This document shows, piece by piece, positions 24,208 through 37,100 of a stretch of DNA of 64,000 nucleotides (positions are counted from its first letter, which is position 1; each line of letters begins with the position of its first letter). This DNA comes from Thamnaconus septentrionalis (Eukaryota; Chordata; Actinopteri; Tetraodontiformes; Monacanthidae), in contig CM020518.1 in the NCBI GenBank assembly GCA_009823395.1, forward strand, positions 14,514,501 to 14,578,500, read 5' to 3'. The position numbers were made by a program, and so were the translations under genes. The notes below the pieces were generated by a model. That model saw only the letters and a list, made by a program, of their open reading frames with translations. It was not told where the DNA came from and did no database searches.

Positions 24208-25922
24208 CAGAGGTGGGAAGCAACAAAGTACAAATACTTTGTTATTGTACTGAGCAGATTTTTAAGTATCTGTACTTTCCTTGAGTATTTATTTTCCTGA
24301 CCACTTTTACTCCCTACATTTGGACACATATACATGTACTTTCTACCTATTACATTGGAAAAAATGCTCATTGCTTTTGTGTTTGAAAGTGTTTAAGATA
24401 CAAATTCTGTTAAAAGTAATTCACTTATTACTTATTGTAGTTAGGTGATTATTGTAGCTTGGAGAGTATTTCAGAGTACCTCGGCCTTAAGGCCACTGTT
24501 CAGTACCTTTTGGAGTACAGAGAAGAACAAACACGTCGGAAAATTAAAAGTGTAAACATCCAATAATGACACACTGATCATAACTGTCACTGATTATAGT
24601 TTGGTTGTGCTGCAGTTGAAAAAGGCAAAGAAAGAAACTACGGTATTGAGAGTACTAAAGCTGTTGGAAATGATCCAATTGAGTTCAGATTATATTTTAC
24701 AACTGTAGCGCCTCTCTAGTGTATTTTAACATTTGGAGAGGTGGCTAACCTGAGCTCTTTCTAAAATATAAAATAACAAACAAGGTTTCTATAAGGAACT
24801 TAAATGTACGGAAATCAATTGTTTCCACTACTGTGTGACCCTTTAAATTTTCACATAGCAAACATACACACTTTAATAATGAATTGAAACACCTTGTATC
24901 TTATGTGTCTGCTCAACCAGTTTTTAACATTTCTTATTTACCTTAATGAATGTAAAACAATGAAATCAAAGACCAACGCTGTTTCAATGGAAAATAAAAC
25001 AAAAATGTTTACTCAACAAATAAAAGCCCAATTATTAACATTTGTAAACAGACTTTGTTCACATATTGCACATACACACAACACACTGTTACTGTGGGGC
25101 CCCCAATAAAATAAAACAGCCGGCAATACTTGAGTTACCGTGGCAGGCCTGGTTGCAGCTCGGGTACGTGGTAGCCTAAAACGACTGGCTGCTTCACCTT
25201 AAAAACAAAAGGTAGCTGTACCTCAGGTGTTACCTCAGGTGAGAAGAATAGGCGCTGAAGCAGGGGAAGGGAGGCTCCAAAGGAAGGCAAGAAAACTCCG
25301 GACACCGGCCGTCTCGCTGCAGCTCGCCGGGTGGCTGACGATCCTCTTCGGCTCGGCTCCACCGCGGACGACGATCCTTCTCCTCTCCCGTTCCGCTCAC
25401 CTCAACCACGCCCTCACGCCAGCTTCTCAAAATAAAATACATTTCGTTAAACTGGTCCATTTCTTCGGGACATTATTACATATACAATCACAAATATTCA
25501 CAAACAACACATCAAACACATCATATTCATCTTGGGAGACACATTCACTACACCAAACTCACCCCCTACCGCTGAATCACTACGTCATACTCTTAATCTG
25601 AAGTGACCTTTTAATTATGAACTTATTTATTATGAACGGCTTCTTTTTAGCCCTAACTGCTATTTATTTATTCATTTTAACTGTCTTTTTAACATGCCTG
25701 ATTTTACCCAGGGCTACACAACTTTTTTCATTTTTGGCAAATCAACAGCAAATGTGTTGTTTCATTCAAGCAAAAATAAAATAATTTTCACTTTTTACTT
25801 TTCATAGCCTGTGTTTTCTTACTTTCACTTGAGTGAAGGAGTTGAATCACTACTTTCACTTTTACCAGAGTATCATCCATAGTTCTACTTAAGTACAGAT
25901 TCAAATACTTTTAACACCTCTG
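24208..25922. mobile_element. Non-autonomous hAT-type transposon
   Basis: The left end CAGAGGTGGGAAGCAACAAAG and the right end (read on the opposite strand CAGAGGTGTTAAAAGTA) form short imperfect terminal inverted repeats with the AAGTAC/GTACTTT-rich sub-terminal sequence seen in very common fish hAT-like elements. The flanking octamers CATAATGC (24200-24207) and CACAATGG (25923-25930) match at six of eight positions, consistent with an old 8-bp target duplication. The 1715-bp body encodes no transposase. A GC-rich inner segment (25130-25440) looks unlike the ends and may be a nested insertion. Confidence 0.72.
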
Positions 25923-25930
25923 CACAATGG

Positions 25931-27690
25931 AAAGCCACGTGTGCGACAGTCTTTCCGGAAGGAGGCTTTCTAGGCTGCTGCACGTGTGACCTGACAGAAG
26001 TCGGGCGTAACGATTGCGCGACGCGCGCACAAGTTCTGGGGTGTTCAGTTCAAGGGCGACCTGTTTATGCTCACCAATATGAAAGGCAAACACAGAGTTT
26101 ACACAGAGCTGCAAGGAGGCTAGCAAAGCATCGTCGCCGAAAATCTTACATTTGCGCTGCACCCTCTGTATTTAGAACTGCAGGGAGATCTGATCAGCGC
26201 ACAGCTATTTTGATGTCGTTTTTTTCACCTCTGCATTTAAACCTGCAATTATGAGGAGAAGCGCCTGCAATCTCTGCTTCTCGCGCGTAAAGAGTGTCAA
26301 CTCATTTTTTTGCTAAATTGCTTTTCATCATTGACTAACAGAGGGTATATTGTTTCACGTCCCTGACTGCCTGCGAAGACCTGCACAAGTGTTTACGCTT
26401 CCACGTCTTTGCAGTTTAATGACCTCATTTGCATTCCTCCACTGCACGGCTGCCTGCTTTGCGAGCGTTTACAATCATGGAGGTGACGGCGGTGGTATTC
26501 CGTCGCCACGCATCTAAAGGAGCGCCACTCCCTCACGTTCAAAGTGCGCTCACGCTTTCCTCCCCGCGCTTTGGGAACCTGCTCTAATTTGCCGATGATC
26601 AAGCTTTCTCGGCGTCGGATCCGAGCGCCGCTTTAGAAAAGGATCAACGGGGAGATGGAGGGCTAACAAGGCGAGGTGAACAGGCCGCCACCGACCGAAG
26701 ACGTCGATGGTAGATCAACAGAACATGGCGAAAACCCAACCGTCCACTTGTCCCTTTAAAAAAAAAAAGACAAGTGTGAGGACTTCGTAGCTTCCGTTTT
26801 GAAAGAAAATCCGGGCCTGGCGTGTCTTCGAGAATGCCGGTCGGCTGCGCTTGATTTAGTTCGGTCAACAAGCGGCGCACAGTCCACGCCAGGCGGATGA
26901 TTCAGCGATAACAAAGACAGACAACAAGCGGCGGGGCGTCGGAGACGCTCTCCGCGACGAACGACAGAAGCCCTTTCAATCAGCCGATGGCCCAATCACG
27001 CGACAGCGACTGAATCACTTTCCGTGGGAAATCGCTGCGGCGCGAGCGGCTTCCATCCATCTCGCAGCCATCGGGATTGTCTGTTTCGGTGGGTTTTGTG
27101 GGCAGACGAGCAGGCGAGCGCGTGTGTGGCTCCACTCCAAGCCTCTCAAAGCAGGTTTTATGGCTCTCTGGGAAATGAGGCAAGGCGTGCCATACGAAAG
27201 CTCCATTTTCTCGCCGCAAACTGGCTTTAACACCACATGATCACTGGTGGAGGCCGGAGCTTACAAGCACAGCCTAAATTTTATGGTCACCATTTTAAAG
27301 GGCTGCAAAAAGCGAGACATGAAATAGGATGCTGCTGACGTGAGGGAGGTGGCATTTCTTTTCTCTCTCTCTTTGTGCATTTACTCTATCTTTGCCATTG
27401 GCTTTAAGAAAAGCGTTGTAGTATTAGTACTGCAATCTTCTCCTGTGTGTGAAAGAAATAATGCGTTCAAAATAAAATGAATGACATTCGGTGTCAGATT
27501 AATTGCTTTATTCTTCCATGTTTTGCATTTCTTTTTCCATCTTGTAAAGTGATCTGAGTTGCAGTAAAATATACTATTTATTTATTATTATTAGCAGTAG
27601 CAGTAGTAATAGTAGTAGCAGTAGTATCACGCGGGTCCGTGGTCTCAGACCAGCCCTCTTTGTGACATCACAAAGAGCGGATTTCCAGAA
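25931..27690. other. Repeat-poor, GC-rich non-coding segment downstream of the oxidase gene
   Basis: From about 25960 to 27250 the sequence is CpG-rich and free of transposon similarity. It includes an octamer-type word ATTTGCAT at 26427 in TGACCTCATTTGCATTCC. No frame shows a domain. A trinucleotide AGT/AGC repeat lies at 27582-27627. The segment is a candidate for conserved regulatory DNA, on composition alone. Confidence 0.3.
27582..27627. repeat. (ATT)/(AGT/AGC)n trinucleotide repeat
   Basis: A short run of TTA units changes into imperfect AGT and AGC triplets. Confidence 0.85.
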
Positions 27691-27697
27691 ATGTGGG

Positions 27698-27703
27698 TTT
27701 TAT
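27698..27703 (-). terminator. Candidate poly(A) signal of the oxidase gene
   Basis: TTTATT on the plus strand is AATAAA on the minus strand, 87 bases beyond the stop codon of the oxidase terminal exon. That would give a short 3'UTR. Further AATAAA words occur near 27580 and 27505 and could serve as later sites. Confidence 0.5.
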
Positions 27704-27789
27704 TGCACGCAAGCTAGGGAGATTGGTGAAGCTATTGTTTTGTTTTGTTTTTACGTCATTCAACGACTTAAAAATGAGTTTGTTCTTAT

Positions 27790-28123
27790 TCAAAACACTC
27801 TGCTGAGCCCTGGCAACAGACGCGTCAGGTAGGATTTGGCTTGGGGTATTGCGTTCGGACGCTTTGCCAGCGCGACGGCGGCGCCGACTGCAAGCGCCGC
27901 CAGGATCAGCGGCAGCGGGGAGACGCGACTGGCCGACGACTGCGTGTGTTCGGGAGGCCCCCCGGCACTCTGGCTGAGCAGCAAGCCCCCCAGCTCCTCC
28001 TGCGTCAGGACCGTCGGACAGAGTTCAGCCAGCACCTCCACAGCTGCTCGCTGGCCCGACTGCACCGCGCCGCTCAGGTAGCCGCACCACCGGGTCGCCG
28101 TTTCCGAGCCCGCCCAGTGGATT
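27790..28123 (-). CDS. Oxidase terminal exon: FAD-site end and tail anchor
   Basis: The acceptor TTTTCTTGCAG precedes 28123. The first base completes an Arg codon split by the intron, then the frame reads [18 protein letters not shown], the conserved MAO segment that closes over the flavin. The Tyr in CGYLSG lies 38 residues after the FAD cysteine, the same spacing as Cys406-Tyr444 in human MAO-A. A helix ([13 protein letters not shown]) and a Ser/Gly/Pro linker follow. The end is a hydrophobic stretch ([18 protein letters not shown]) with basic residues after it, as expected for an outer-mitochondrial-membrane tail anchor. The stop is TGA at 27792-27790. The open frame continues upstream into the intron to 28380, but the splice acceptor and homology set the true start. 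Confidence 0.93.
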
Positions 28124-31100
28124 CTGCAAGAAAAGATAAAAAATAAGACAAGAAACGAATAAGAATGAGCCGTTATGCAAAAGTCTGAGGAGGCGCCCCC
28201 CCTTCTGCTCCATTCTCCGGCTTTTGCGCGTCGCTTTTGGGGCGACTTGAAACTCAAGACCTCTTGTTTGAGACATTTCCCCGCCGATGAACATTTACCG
28301 GTGGCCTTTGACGAGTCTCGCTTGGGCCAGGCGCTCCAGACGTCTTGGTGCGCTGAAATTTGCAAGTACAAGCTCAGCAAATTAGGGCTGAGCCCACCCG
28401 GCCGTGAGACACATGCTCGCTCGCGACCAGCTCGCCCGACTCACGTCCTCTCGTCACGACAACAATTTCTATTTTTTTCGATGCGCTACCGTCTCCCATG
28501 GACACCAGTCCATGGTCATACTGCCGGCTGCGAGAGGTAAATGTCAGCAGACCGAAGTGCAATCAAGAAATAAAGAGAAGAAAACAGAAGAAAGTAAGAG
28601 TCGGGACTCAGCAGTCAGGGAGACAAAGATGGCACAGAGGGCGGCTGCTGCTGCTGCTGCTGCTGCTGCTTCGGCTGCTGCCAAATTGTGGCCACCAAGG
28701 ATGTCTCAGATAAAAATGGCTGCAGCGCTAAAGAGGCCCTACACGTTTTTTACCCAATTGCCCTGTTTTTTAGAAGAAAAAGAAAAAAAAGAAGAAAACA
28801 AAAAGATAAGGCCACTGAAAGAAGAGTTACGTCAGCAGCGGTGGAGGAGTTTCTCAAAGCTCCAAAGCTGATTCCACTCCGCATGTGAGTGCAATGTAGC
28901 TTTAATAGACTGTCCATACATCGCAGTCAGGTTAAAATCCATCCCTGGTTTGTACAGGCTCCCGGAAACCGCTGCATAACGCCACACGTGCCTCCTGCTG
29001 GAAGGTTTTTCATGCCGTTTAGCGCGCTCGCGCACAAAAAGACGAACGCGTCGCCCGCAGCAACTCTTTTTTTTTTTTTAAACGACATTTACAGAAAAAA
29101 CATCCAGCGAGGGCGACTGAAGGGAGAGATTCCTTGCGGAAGCTGTTGTTGAATTAAAGTGTTAAATATACGGCGGGATCTGCTGTCACCGAAGAGGCAG
29201 GAAGGATTCTGCGCTGTCACATAAAATCACGCTCAGTTATACGGAGCTGTAAGTTGTTCCACTCCCGAGGACAGGCGGCAGGCGGGCAGCCACCGTCAGC
29301 ATTCAGGAGAATGAAAAGCAATTATGGGTTGCGGGGACAACGGCGCCTGGAGACAAGCTGCCACCATGACACTCCCTCAGTACTGTGTATATTGTAAATA
29401 TTTGCCTGCACAAAGTGAAATTAGGAGCTGGTTCGCGGTTTTTTTTTTACTCCCACCACTCCTTTAAAATGAACAGCCTGTCCAGCTTTTGCTCGGGAGG
29501 CGAGTGGCTTTGTTGCAAGTCTTCCTCACGACAATTGAACAACATTTTCCAATTGCTGCTCTGTCAGTGGGAAAGTGGCTGCGAGTTGGAGAAGGATAAA
29601 AGTCTCTATGACCACTTCAGCACCATAATGGGGCACCTGGGCTGCTGAAAACCACTTTGAGTAACTTCAAGTACAACGATGTAACACATCAAATGTCCAG
29701 TGGACTCCGTAAAGCCGGACCCATCAAAAATCTGAATTTTATTAACTAGCAAACTAACTAACAAACTACCTTAATAACTCAATATCTTTATTAACCCTCC
29801 TAACTAACTCCATAATTTTAGCAAGTTTTTGTTTACAACAATTTAAAGTTTAGACACAAAAACTAGTGATCAAAAAAAAAATAAAAAAATTCCGTCATTA
29901 ATTGAGTGTGCTCTTGTGAAATTTTTGTTAAAAAAAAAAGTGACATGACCATTCATGGTAAAAGTACCTTGTTTTCCCTTTAAATTTGGTGGACACATTT
30001 TAACACACTGTAACTGTGATATACGGGATACATTTCTTAGTCAATAAAGCATTCTCTCAATGCACTGCATACTTCAAAATAAAAAAAATCTCTGCTCAGC
30101 AAGTATTATACAAATGGTTCAATAGGGTTGAATTGATTTTCCTGTGTTGCGCGCCCATTTTTTACGTGCACGTTTCTCAGCGGCGACTGAAATCCCTGTG
30201 AAATCCTTCAAATCAATCATCAATCAATAAAAGGCAAATGCCAACGAGACCATGTCACAGAGAAGAAATAACTGTTCCAATACTATGGCAGCCAGTGAAA
30301 GCAACAAAGGGTTGACGTGAAAGCTCAATTTCTTACTATCGTCAACATTTGCAAGATTTCCACGTGTGTGGAACAAAGCATGACTGCCAATGAAAATAAA
30401 ATCATTTGAGAGGTGTCTATATATTCTAATTTTGACTGGTAATTTTGGTAGGCTGGTAATTGTGCTTCATTCTTCTGATTGGTTGCACGTCTATCCAATT
30501 GAGTGCAAACGTAGGTTGTTCTTTTCTTTTCTTTTTTTACTCTCCCGCCAACGAAAAGCCACCAGACTAATTCTCACTTTCGAATCGTGAATTATTCCCG
30601 CTGTGCCAGGCCCGGGTACGGAACGATCCTCAATTACTGCAAGAGAGAGGAAATTCTTGAGCAGGAAGGTGAAAAAGCTAAAGCTGTCTTAATTTAAAAT
30701 TGCACACACGCACTCCTTATGCAGCACACTACGTTCAGGACGGGCAGCGATGTTCAAACTGCGGCGCCACCTTGATGTTCCAGGGTTTAGTTTGAAGTCG
30801 CGCGGCCGCCCACTGTGACGACAGCCGGTGAATCGTTAGCATGGTTTCCTTGGTGGCGCAGCGGCCTTCTGCACACTTGACAGTTTCTAATAAGATAGCA
30901 TTACGTTGTAAGAAGCACGGGCTCAGGTTCGGGTTTTTGAAGCGAGATCGAGCAAGCTGGAAATAGGACCTGGTCCTCCCAATCATTCCTTTCATTAACT
31001 TCACGGTGAGAAGGAAACTGTGCGTTTTCTGTGCGTTAAATTTACACGTGACAGGAAGTCAGCGTGGCGAGAGTGGCGAGAGAGAAGCCATTGAGAGGGA

Positions 31101-34100
31101 GACTTTGCCGACGATTTCTTGACACGAGCTGAAGCAATTCTTCTGCGGCGCGGTATCGGTTTTGCTCTACCGTCCCTGAACAGGCTGAGAAATTGTGAGG
31201 GACATTTGGGCCTCTGTGGTCGGTACAAAACAACAGAGTGGCATCACGAAAGGGGGTTAATATATCAGATTATATTGCCGTTAAATTTTCCTCTTTTAAA
31301 AGTGTTGGCAGACAGATTACGGACTTGCCGGGACTCCCACCGTGTTATGACAGCACGAGGAACTGTTGGGGTGTGGAGGTTGAAGACATTGCGCGACATG
31401 AAGCATCGAGACGCTTCGAGACCCAATGATCCAGGGTTTATGACTTGATGAGTGTTTCTTTTGGACTGTTATTGTATTTGGCTCGCGCCTGATAAGGGGC
31501 ACCAAGAAAGCAGAGTGGTCCAACGCTTCCTTCTTTTGGTGGTTCCACTTGTCAGCATTTGCTTGCAGATGCAGAAATCTTTCCTTTCTGATGTCAATTC
31601 CAGCCCTTTCAGATCATGTCATAGATTCCTTGCAGAGCTGGAGACTGTAAACAGGGGGCTAATATGTAGTATTTGTTTTATTCTACATGTTTTTTTTTTA
31701 TATTTAGTTTGAAGAATTCACTGAATGAAACCGTTCCTCTGGGCCGACAAACAGAATAATATGTACTATTATTTAAAAAAAACTGACGACCACTGTGTTG
31801 GAGTGTTCGAAATGTCAAAATATTTGTGCGCGTGTGTGTGTATTTTGCAATCGGGCCACCTAAAGGGAGCTTTAAAGCTTATCGCTTCGCCGTACGCTCA
31901 AGTCTTGCGCGCGGCAGCGGGCAGATTAGGGAGCCGTGCGCTCCGGCTCCCCTGCGAGCGTCTGCAGCTCGCGATTACGCGCGATGAGCACGATAACGCC
32001 GTACATGTTACACCTTCCGAGAGGGCAGTAATCCCTGCCTTACGGAGACACGCTAAACAAGACAAGCCCACATACATACGTTCACAACCACTCGCCGTTT
32101 TGAGACAGACAAAAAAAAAAAAAAAAACCTCCAGTCATGGATTACGTCCGACAGGATTAGACTCTGATGTATTCATTAATCCACAGCGCACGCTGTCGGT
32201 GCTACTTTAGTCTACACGGCCCCCCCGATGGGCTCCTTCATATCACCTTTAATTAATCTGACCGGTGTCCCTAATGATTCATTAATGTAGCACCACCAGC
32301 GGAGCCAAAGGCTGCTGCAAACAGCGCTGCACGTCCGTTCTCAGCGGCACGCTCAAACGTGACGGATAATAGATTTGCGCGGCCATTTAGCCCCCTTTAT
32401 TAGGTTCGATTGATCATTTTGGAAGAAAAAAAAAATGTATGGTTATTTCATCCTTTTGTCACGTGGCTAAATTATTTCCTGATACAGATCCTGTGTGAAC
32501 ATATTAGGCTGTTTTAGTGATCGGGGGTGGGGCGTGGGGGAAGGGGTTGGTTCTTTACAGCCAATCGATGTGCCGGAGCGCGCTGACACAAGACGTAAAT
32601 AACAGATAACATTGAGCGTAAAAAAAAAAAAAAAAAAAGAGGTGATGTTCCGCAAGAGTTGTTTCGGTTTGTTTTTTTCCCAACCTATCTTTTCAGATCG
32701 TTTGCAGGAAAACCTGACTTATCTGGGGACCGCCTTGACAATGAATAATTGCTGAGGCCTCGAGTCACATCAGGATGAAAATCGTTTCAGTTTTATCATT
32801 TTCAAATATTGTCATCAAAATCAGCAGTATGCAGCATTTCAGCATTCCTGTTCCTGGCGGCACCATTTCCAACTGCAATTTGAAGCTCAATGGAAAGTCA
32901 ACTTCTCAAGGACCATGCTCGCATGCACGGCACTATGCCAATATTAACCCACTTAAGGTCACATGCGAGAGGTGCTGCCTTGCTCACAACAACTTACCCT
33001 TACCCTTAATCAAAATGCGAAGGTCATATTCGGAGCGAGCAGCAAGATATTTAGAGTGCAACGATCCTGATCGGGTTATGTGCCGTGTTAACACTGTGAC
33101 GGCAATCAACACTCCTGCTTGAGATTTTTTTTTCGTGGCTTTAATTCTGGCATTCGCTGCACTTGCTGCGCCGCTAAACCCGCGTCCCACTCCTCGTCTT
33201 ACATTATTGAGCGGGTGAAGTGGAGCGAGCATTGTCATCACGGTGCAGAGCGGAGGAGCCAAATAAACAATGCAAAACATGGCAAAGTCCCAAAAAAGCA
33301 GTGTTTATTTCCTAGGCTGGGATAATTTGTTTTGTTTTGTTTTATTTTGTGTTTTTGCTGGAATAGAACCAAGAAAAGGCGGCGGGCCACCAAAGTCATG
33401 ACGCCTTGTTAATTCAGGCTCATTTGGAGTACAAGTAGAGAAGCGCACAGGTGAAGACAAATTGGAATATTGATGTTGCTGCAGAATATGGACCAAAATC
33501 TGTAAATTTCAGTTTAAATTCAACAAAATGATTTGCTGATTGCTTATTATATTTACCTGACTTGGTCTTGACAAATCTAAAAATGTGGGTGTTCGCAATC
33601 CTCCCTTCTTAAATTTAGGCAAAAGGGTCAAAATAATCCCCCCCAAGCCAGTGGGCTGCTGCATATAAACCCCTGTTTCTCTTCAGTGCTGCGTTTTCAT
33701 TTTTTTTTTTATCTTCTTTCCCAACAGGCTGAGACCGAGGCTACGAGAACAGACAAATGAAATGGAATTTTTCTTTCAAGAAAAGAAAAAAAAACCCAAC
33801 TCTTTATCCACGTTGTCTCATTAAACGCAAAAGCAGGCCTCAAAGCTTTGAACCCCTTGGATTCATCAGCATCGGCCTCGCTCCGGCGTTTCATCACAGT
33901 TACTAAAGCATCCTGGCGGAATAAGTTGCTGTGACTTGTTGTTAATGAAATGGAAATACAAAGAGTGGCACAATAATCTCGGCTGCTTCGGATTCATCCC
34001 CATGACAAAGTCCCTTGGAGTCTCCGTGCAAGGGGGGGGGATAACGACTCCAGCACTTGGGAATTTCACAGAGCCGGCAGTTGTCTTCCAGCCCCTGTCC

Positions 34101-37100
34101 CCCTTTACAGTCTTCACGGAGACATTCAAAACGGCGGACGGCATGGACGCGTAATTTTTTTTTTTTTTTTTTTTCTGCCTTTTCTTCAGTTCGTTTCAAA
34201 TTGAAAGGCGAGGGAACGGAGCTGGGGAGAGCCAGTGGGCAGGCGCGACTTGGATGTTGCGCGTTTTGCGTTGGCAGCACCGCGTTGTTTTTGATAAATA
34301 CTGGATGAGATCGTTTTTTTTTTCTCCCCCGTGTGGGAAGATTTCGGCGGGACCGCGGCCACGTTTGGAGGACCGGAGAGACGCGCTGTTTCACCAAACT
34401 GCAAAGCTCCGTCCGGAAGCGTCGGAAGCCGCTCGCTGCTTCCTTATGGGGATTTGAGTGCGGTTGGCTCGCCCTCGTGTAAACAGATGCGTCGCTTTTT
34501 AGCGGATGTCTTGGCAAGTCGCAGTCCTGTTGCTGTAAGTCTTGGCAGGAAACAGCCCCCCTCTGCTTCCCCCACGCCCGGCGCTGCCTGACGCAAGTTC
34601 CAAATTCAGCTTTTAGTGCATGACGTGTGGAGGAGATTTGTGCCGCGTTTTTTTTTTTTTTTGGGTGCGCGTCAAATGACAGGAAGACGCATTGTTTTTT
34701 ATTGATTTCTCTTAAAAGCCCCAAACTGTTTATAATGCTCGCCGCAGAGCAGCGCTCCATGATTATTCCCTTGACAGGTTTCCTTTGCTTCTGCTAATAC
34801 GACGAAGGCTCTCATTCCGCGACGCGAGAGCAAGGCTTTGCGCGACTGGCCGATAAAAACACCTTCCTCCGGACCTTCAGCCTCAGTTGACCACAAGATG
34901 AGATGCGTTGCATGGGAGGAAAGTTCTGCGAGCAGTGAAGAAGCTCTGCTGGAATTCCGAGTTCCATGGCTAAACGGCGTGTTTTTCCCTCAGCGTGACA
35001 GAAGCGGAGGAGGGAGAGAGCAGCGGAAAAGCCACCGACAATTGTCGGCAACAGCAAGGCGGCCGGGAAGCCGCATTACGAGGTTGGATTTGGATTCCCA
35101 GCTGAGATTTCACACTTTTTCTGGTGTTCGCCTTCAAAAACAAGCACACGAATCTGACTGATGTTGAACTGACAAATATCAAACTGAAAAACCCTAATAG
35201 TGTTTTGAATCCATCTTTTTCTGACTGCATTTGCTTGCTGGGTTTCTCTCTCAGAGGCTGGTAATTAATCACTCATAACATTCCATGACCGAAACTCATT
35301 TTTCTCATTCTCAATCAGATTCTCAGTCAGAAATCCAAGAAAGTAACTCCAATTTGATGTCTTAGTCAAAAAAAACAACAATGTGTCTTTTTCATAAAAT
35401 GGTAAAATTTAGCATTAATGGAGAACAATAATAAATATATTTGATCTTTAAAAATACAATTTCAGTTAAACAGCTTCCGGCTCTTTCACGACACAAACAA
35501 AAAAAAGGATTTTGCCAATTGCAAATAATGTTAATTTAGGGGAGGTGTGGCATAAATCTTGGCAAACACTGGGAGGTGGTCCGACAAATTTGTTAAACAC
35601 GATACGCAGCCTGCAAAACCTGTCATCGTGACCTCGTTCCGACAATTTCATTTCAAATTCAAAAACGTGTTCAGTGACCATCGGCTTGAAATGTTAATCT
35701 ACTTCAAAGGTCGCCGCACGTTCCATCGCCCCGCTCTGTGCTCTGTGCTCTGTGCTCTGTGCTCACACCCCACTCACACTCGCCCCCGGTTTGGCGCCGG
35801 GGAGGAAGGAGCGACACGTGATGCTCATTTGTTGCAACCGCTGTACGTTCCTGTGCAGCCCAGAGCACTGTCTGTTTACTGTGACTGGAACGGCCCCCTG
35901 AGGAGTCATTGTGGGCTTTCAGGTTGAAGAGCCAGAGCTGCCGCTGCCTTCCCGAAGAGAGAATAAAGCAGGTCTGGCGAGCTAATCCCGGAATGGCTCA
36001 AAGGATGCGAGGCTCAGCACGCGGACTCAAAGGGATGAATCGATAAGCCTAAAGAACTACAAAAGGCCGACCTGGCACCTCACAATCGTTCTTAGCATTG
36101 ATTTATAAAGTAGGGAACACTTATTTCAATCGTATTAATGACAAAACCCTTTGCGTTTGACTTGAATTTTGATGCTGTCAAGCGACGGGAGGCGCGACAC
36201 AGGCCGGCTTTCTTCTTAGCGAAAACCATGCATGTGGTTTAAAGCGACTCCTGTCGACTCTAGGGGCTTATTGTGGCTGAGTTCTGGATCTCAAGAAAGC
36301 ACGAGCCCACCTCAGTGACTTTCATTAACGGCTTTCCTTTCTTCCCACTCGCTGCCTTTTTCTATTTTGTCTCGTCACACTTGAAAAGTGAGGAATTTCG
36401 AGGAAACGTCCTTTCCATTAAAATTTTTTTAAAAGAAATGCATCTGTCCAAGGGCCTTTCTTTTAATTGCAAGAACAGTCAGTGTTGACAAGACAATTAC
36501 ACAGAAATCGCTTGAGTTGAGGACGGTTTGTACAGACGAAGCGCGGATACTTGTGTCGCGAGAAAAGCGGAATTCACGCAAGAGGGCGATTTGCTCTTTG
36601 CTCTAGCCCAGGGCTCGGCAACCTTTCCCACTCAAAGAGCCATTTGGACCCATTTCCCCCAGAAAATAACACAATGGGAGTCACAAAACCCTTTTTGACA
36701 TTTAAAATGAAATAAAACCTATAAGTTTTTTTTTCTTTTTCTTTTTTGCCTTTATGCTATGTAGAAACGGCAACCTTAACTATCAAAAGCACCACCTTGC
36801 CCCATCTGCCGTCAAATAACATTCACCTGCCGCTAGGGGGCGAAACTGCCTTTTTAAGAGGGTGACGGAGACCTGAGGCAGTGGGGATTTTTGCAACGGT
36901 CTCTTTCTTGGCGTGAGTTCGGGGACAAAGCCAATGCGGATGTTATTTGACAGTCCGGTGATTGACGTTTGCGCAAAAGTTTCAATATCTGACGATCAAG
37001 GTTCGCAAAATGCGGCACGGTTACGAGAGCGCAATTTGCGCTTCTGACTCATCAGGTGCCGCATTTCTGGGCGTTTTTTGCGCCTCCGTAGCATTAGCGC

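Noticed and set aside
27790..28380. 196-codon minus-strand frame taken as a single-exon gene
   Set aside because: Only the part up to 28123 matches MAO. A canonical acceptor at 28124 shows that the upstream third is intron read-through.
31725..32210. 161-codon plus-strand frame
   Set aside because: No recognisable domain, includes a poly-Lys run from an A tract, and lies in oxidase intron.
33942..34760. Longest open frame (272 codons, minus strand)
   Set aside because: Rich in Lys/Arg/Pro from poly-T tracts on the other strand, with no domain, no splice support and no codon pattern. Chance frame in GC-rich intron DNA.
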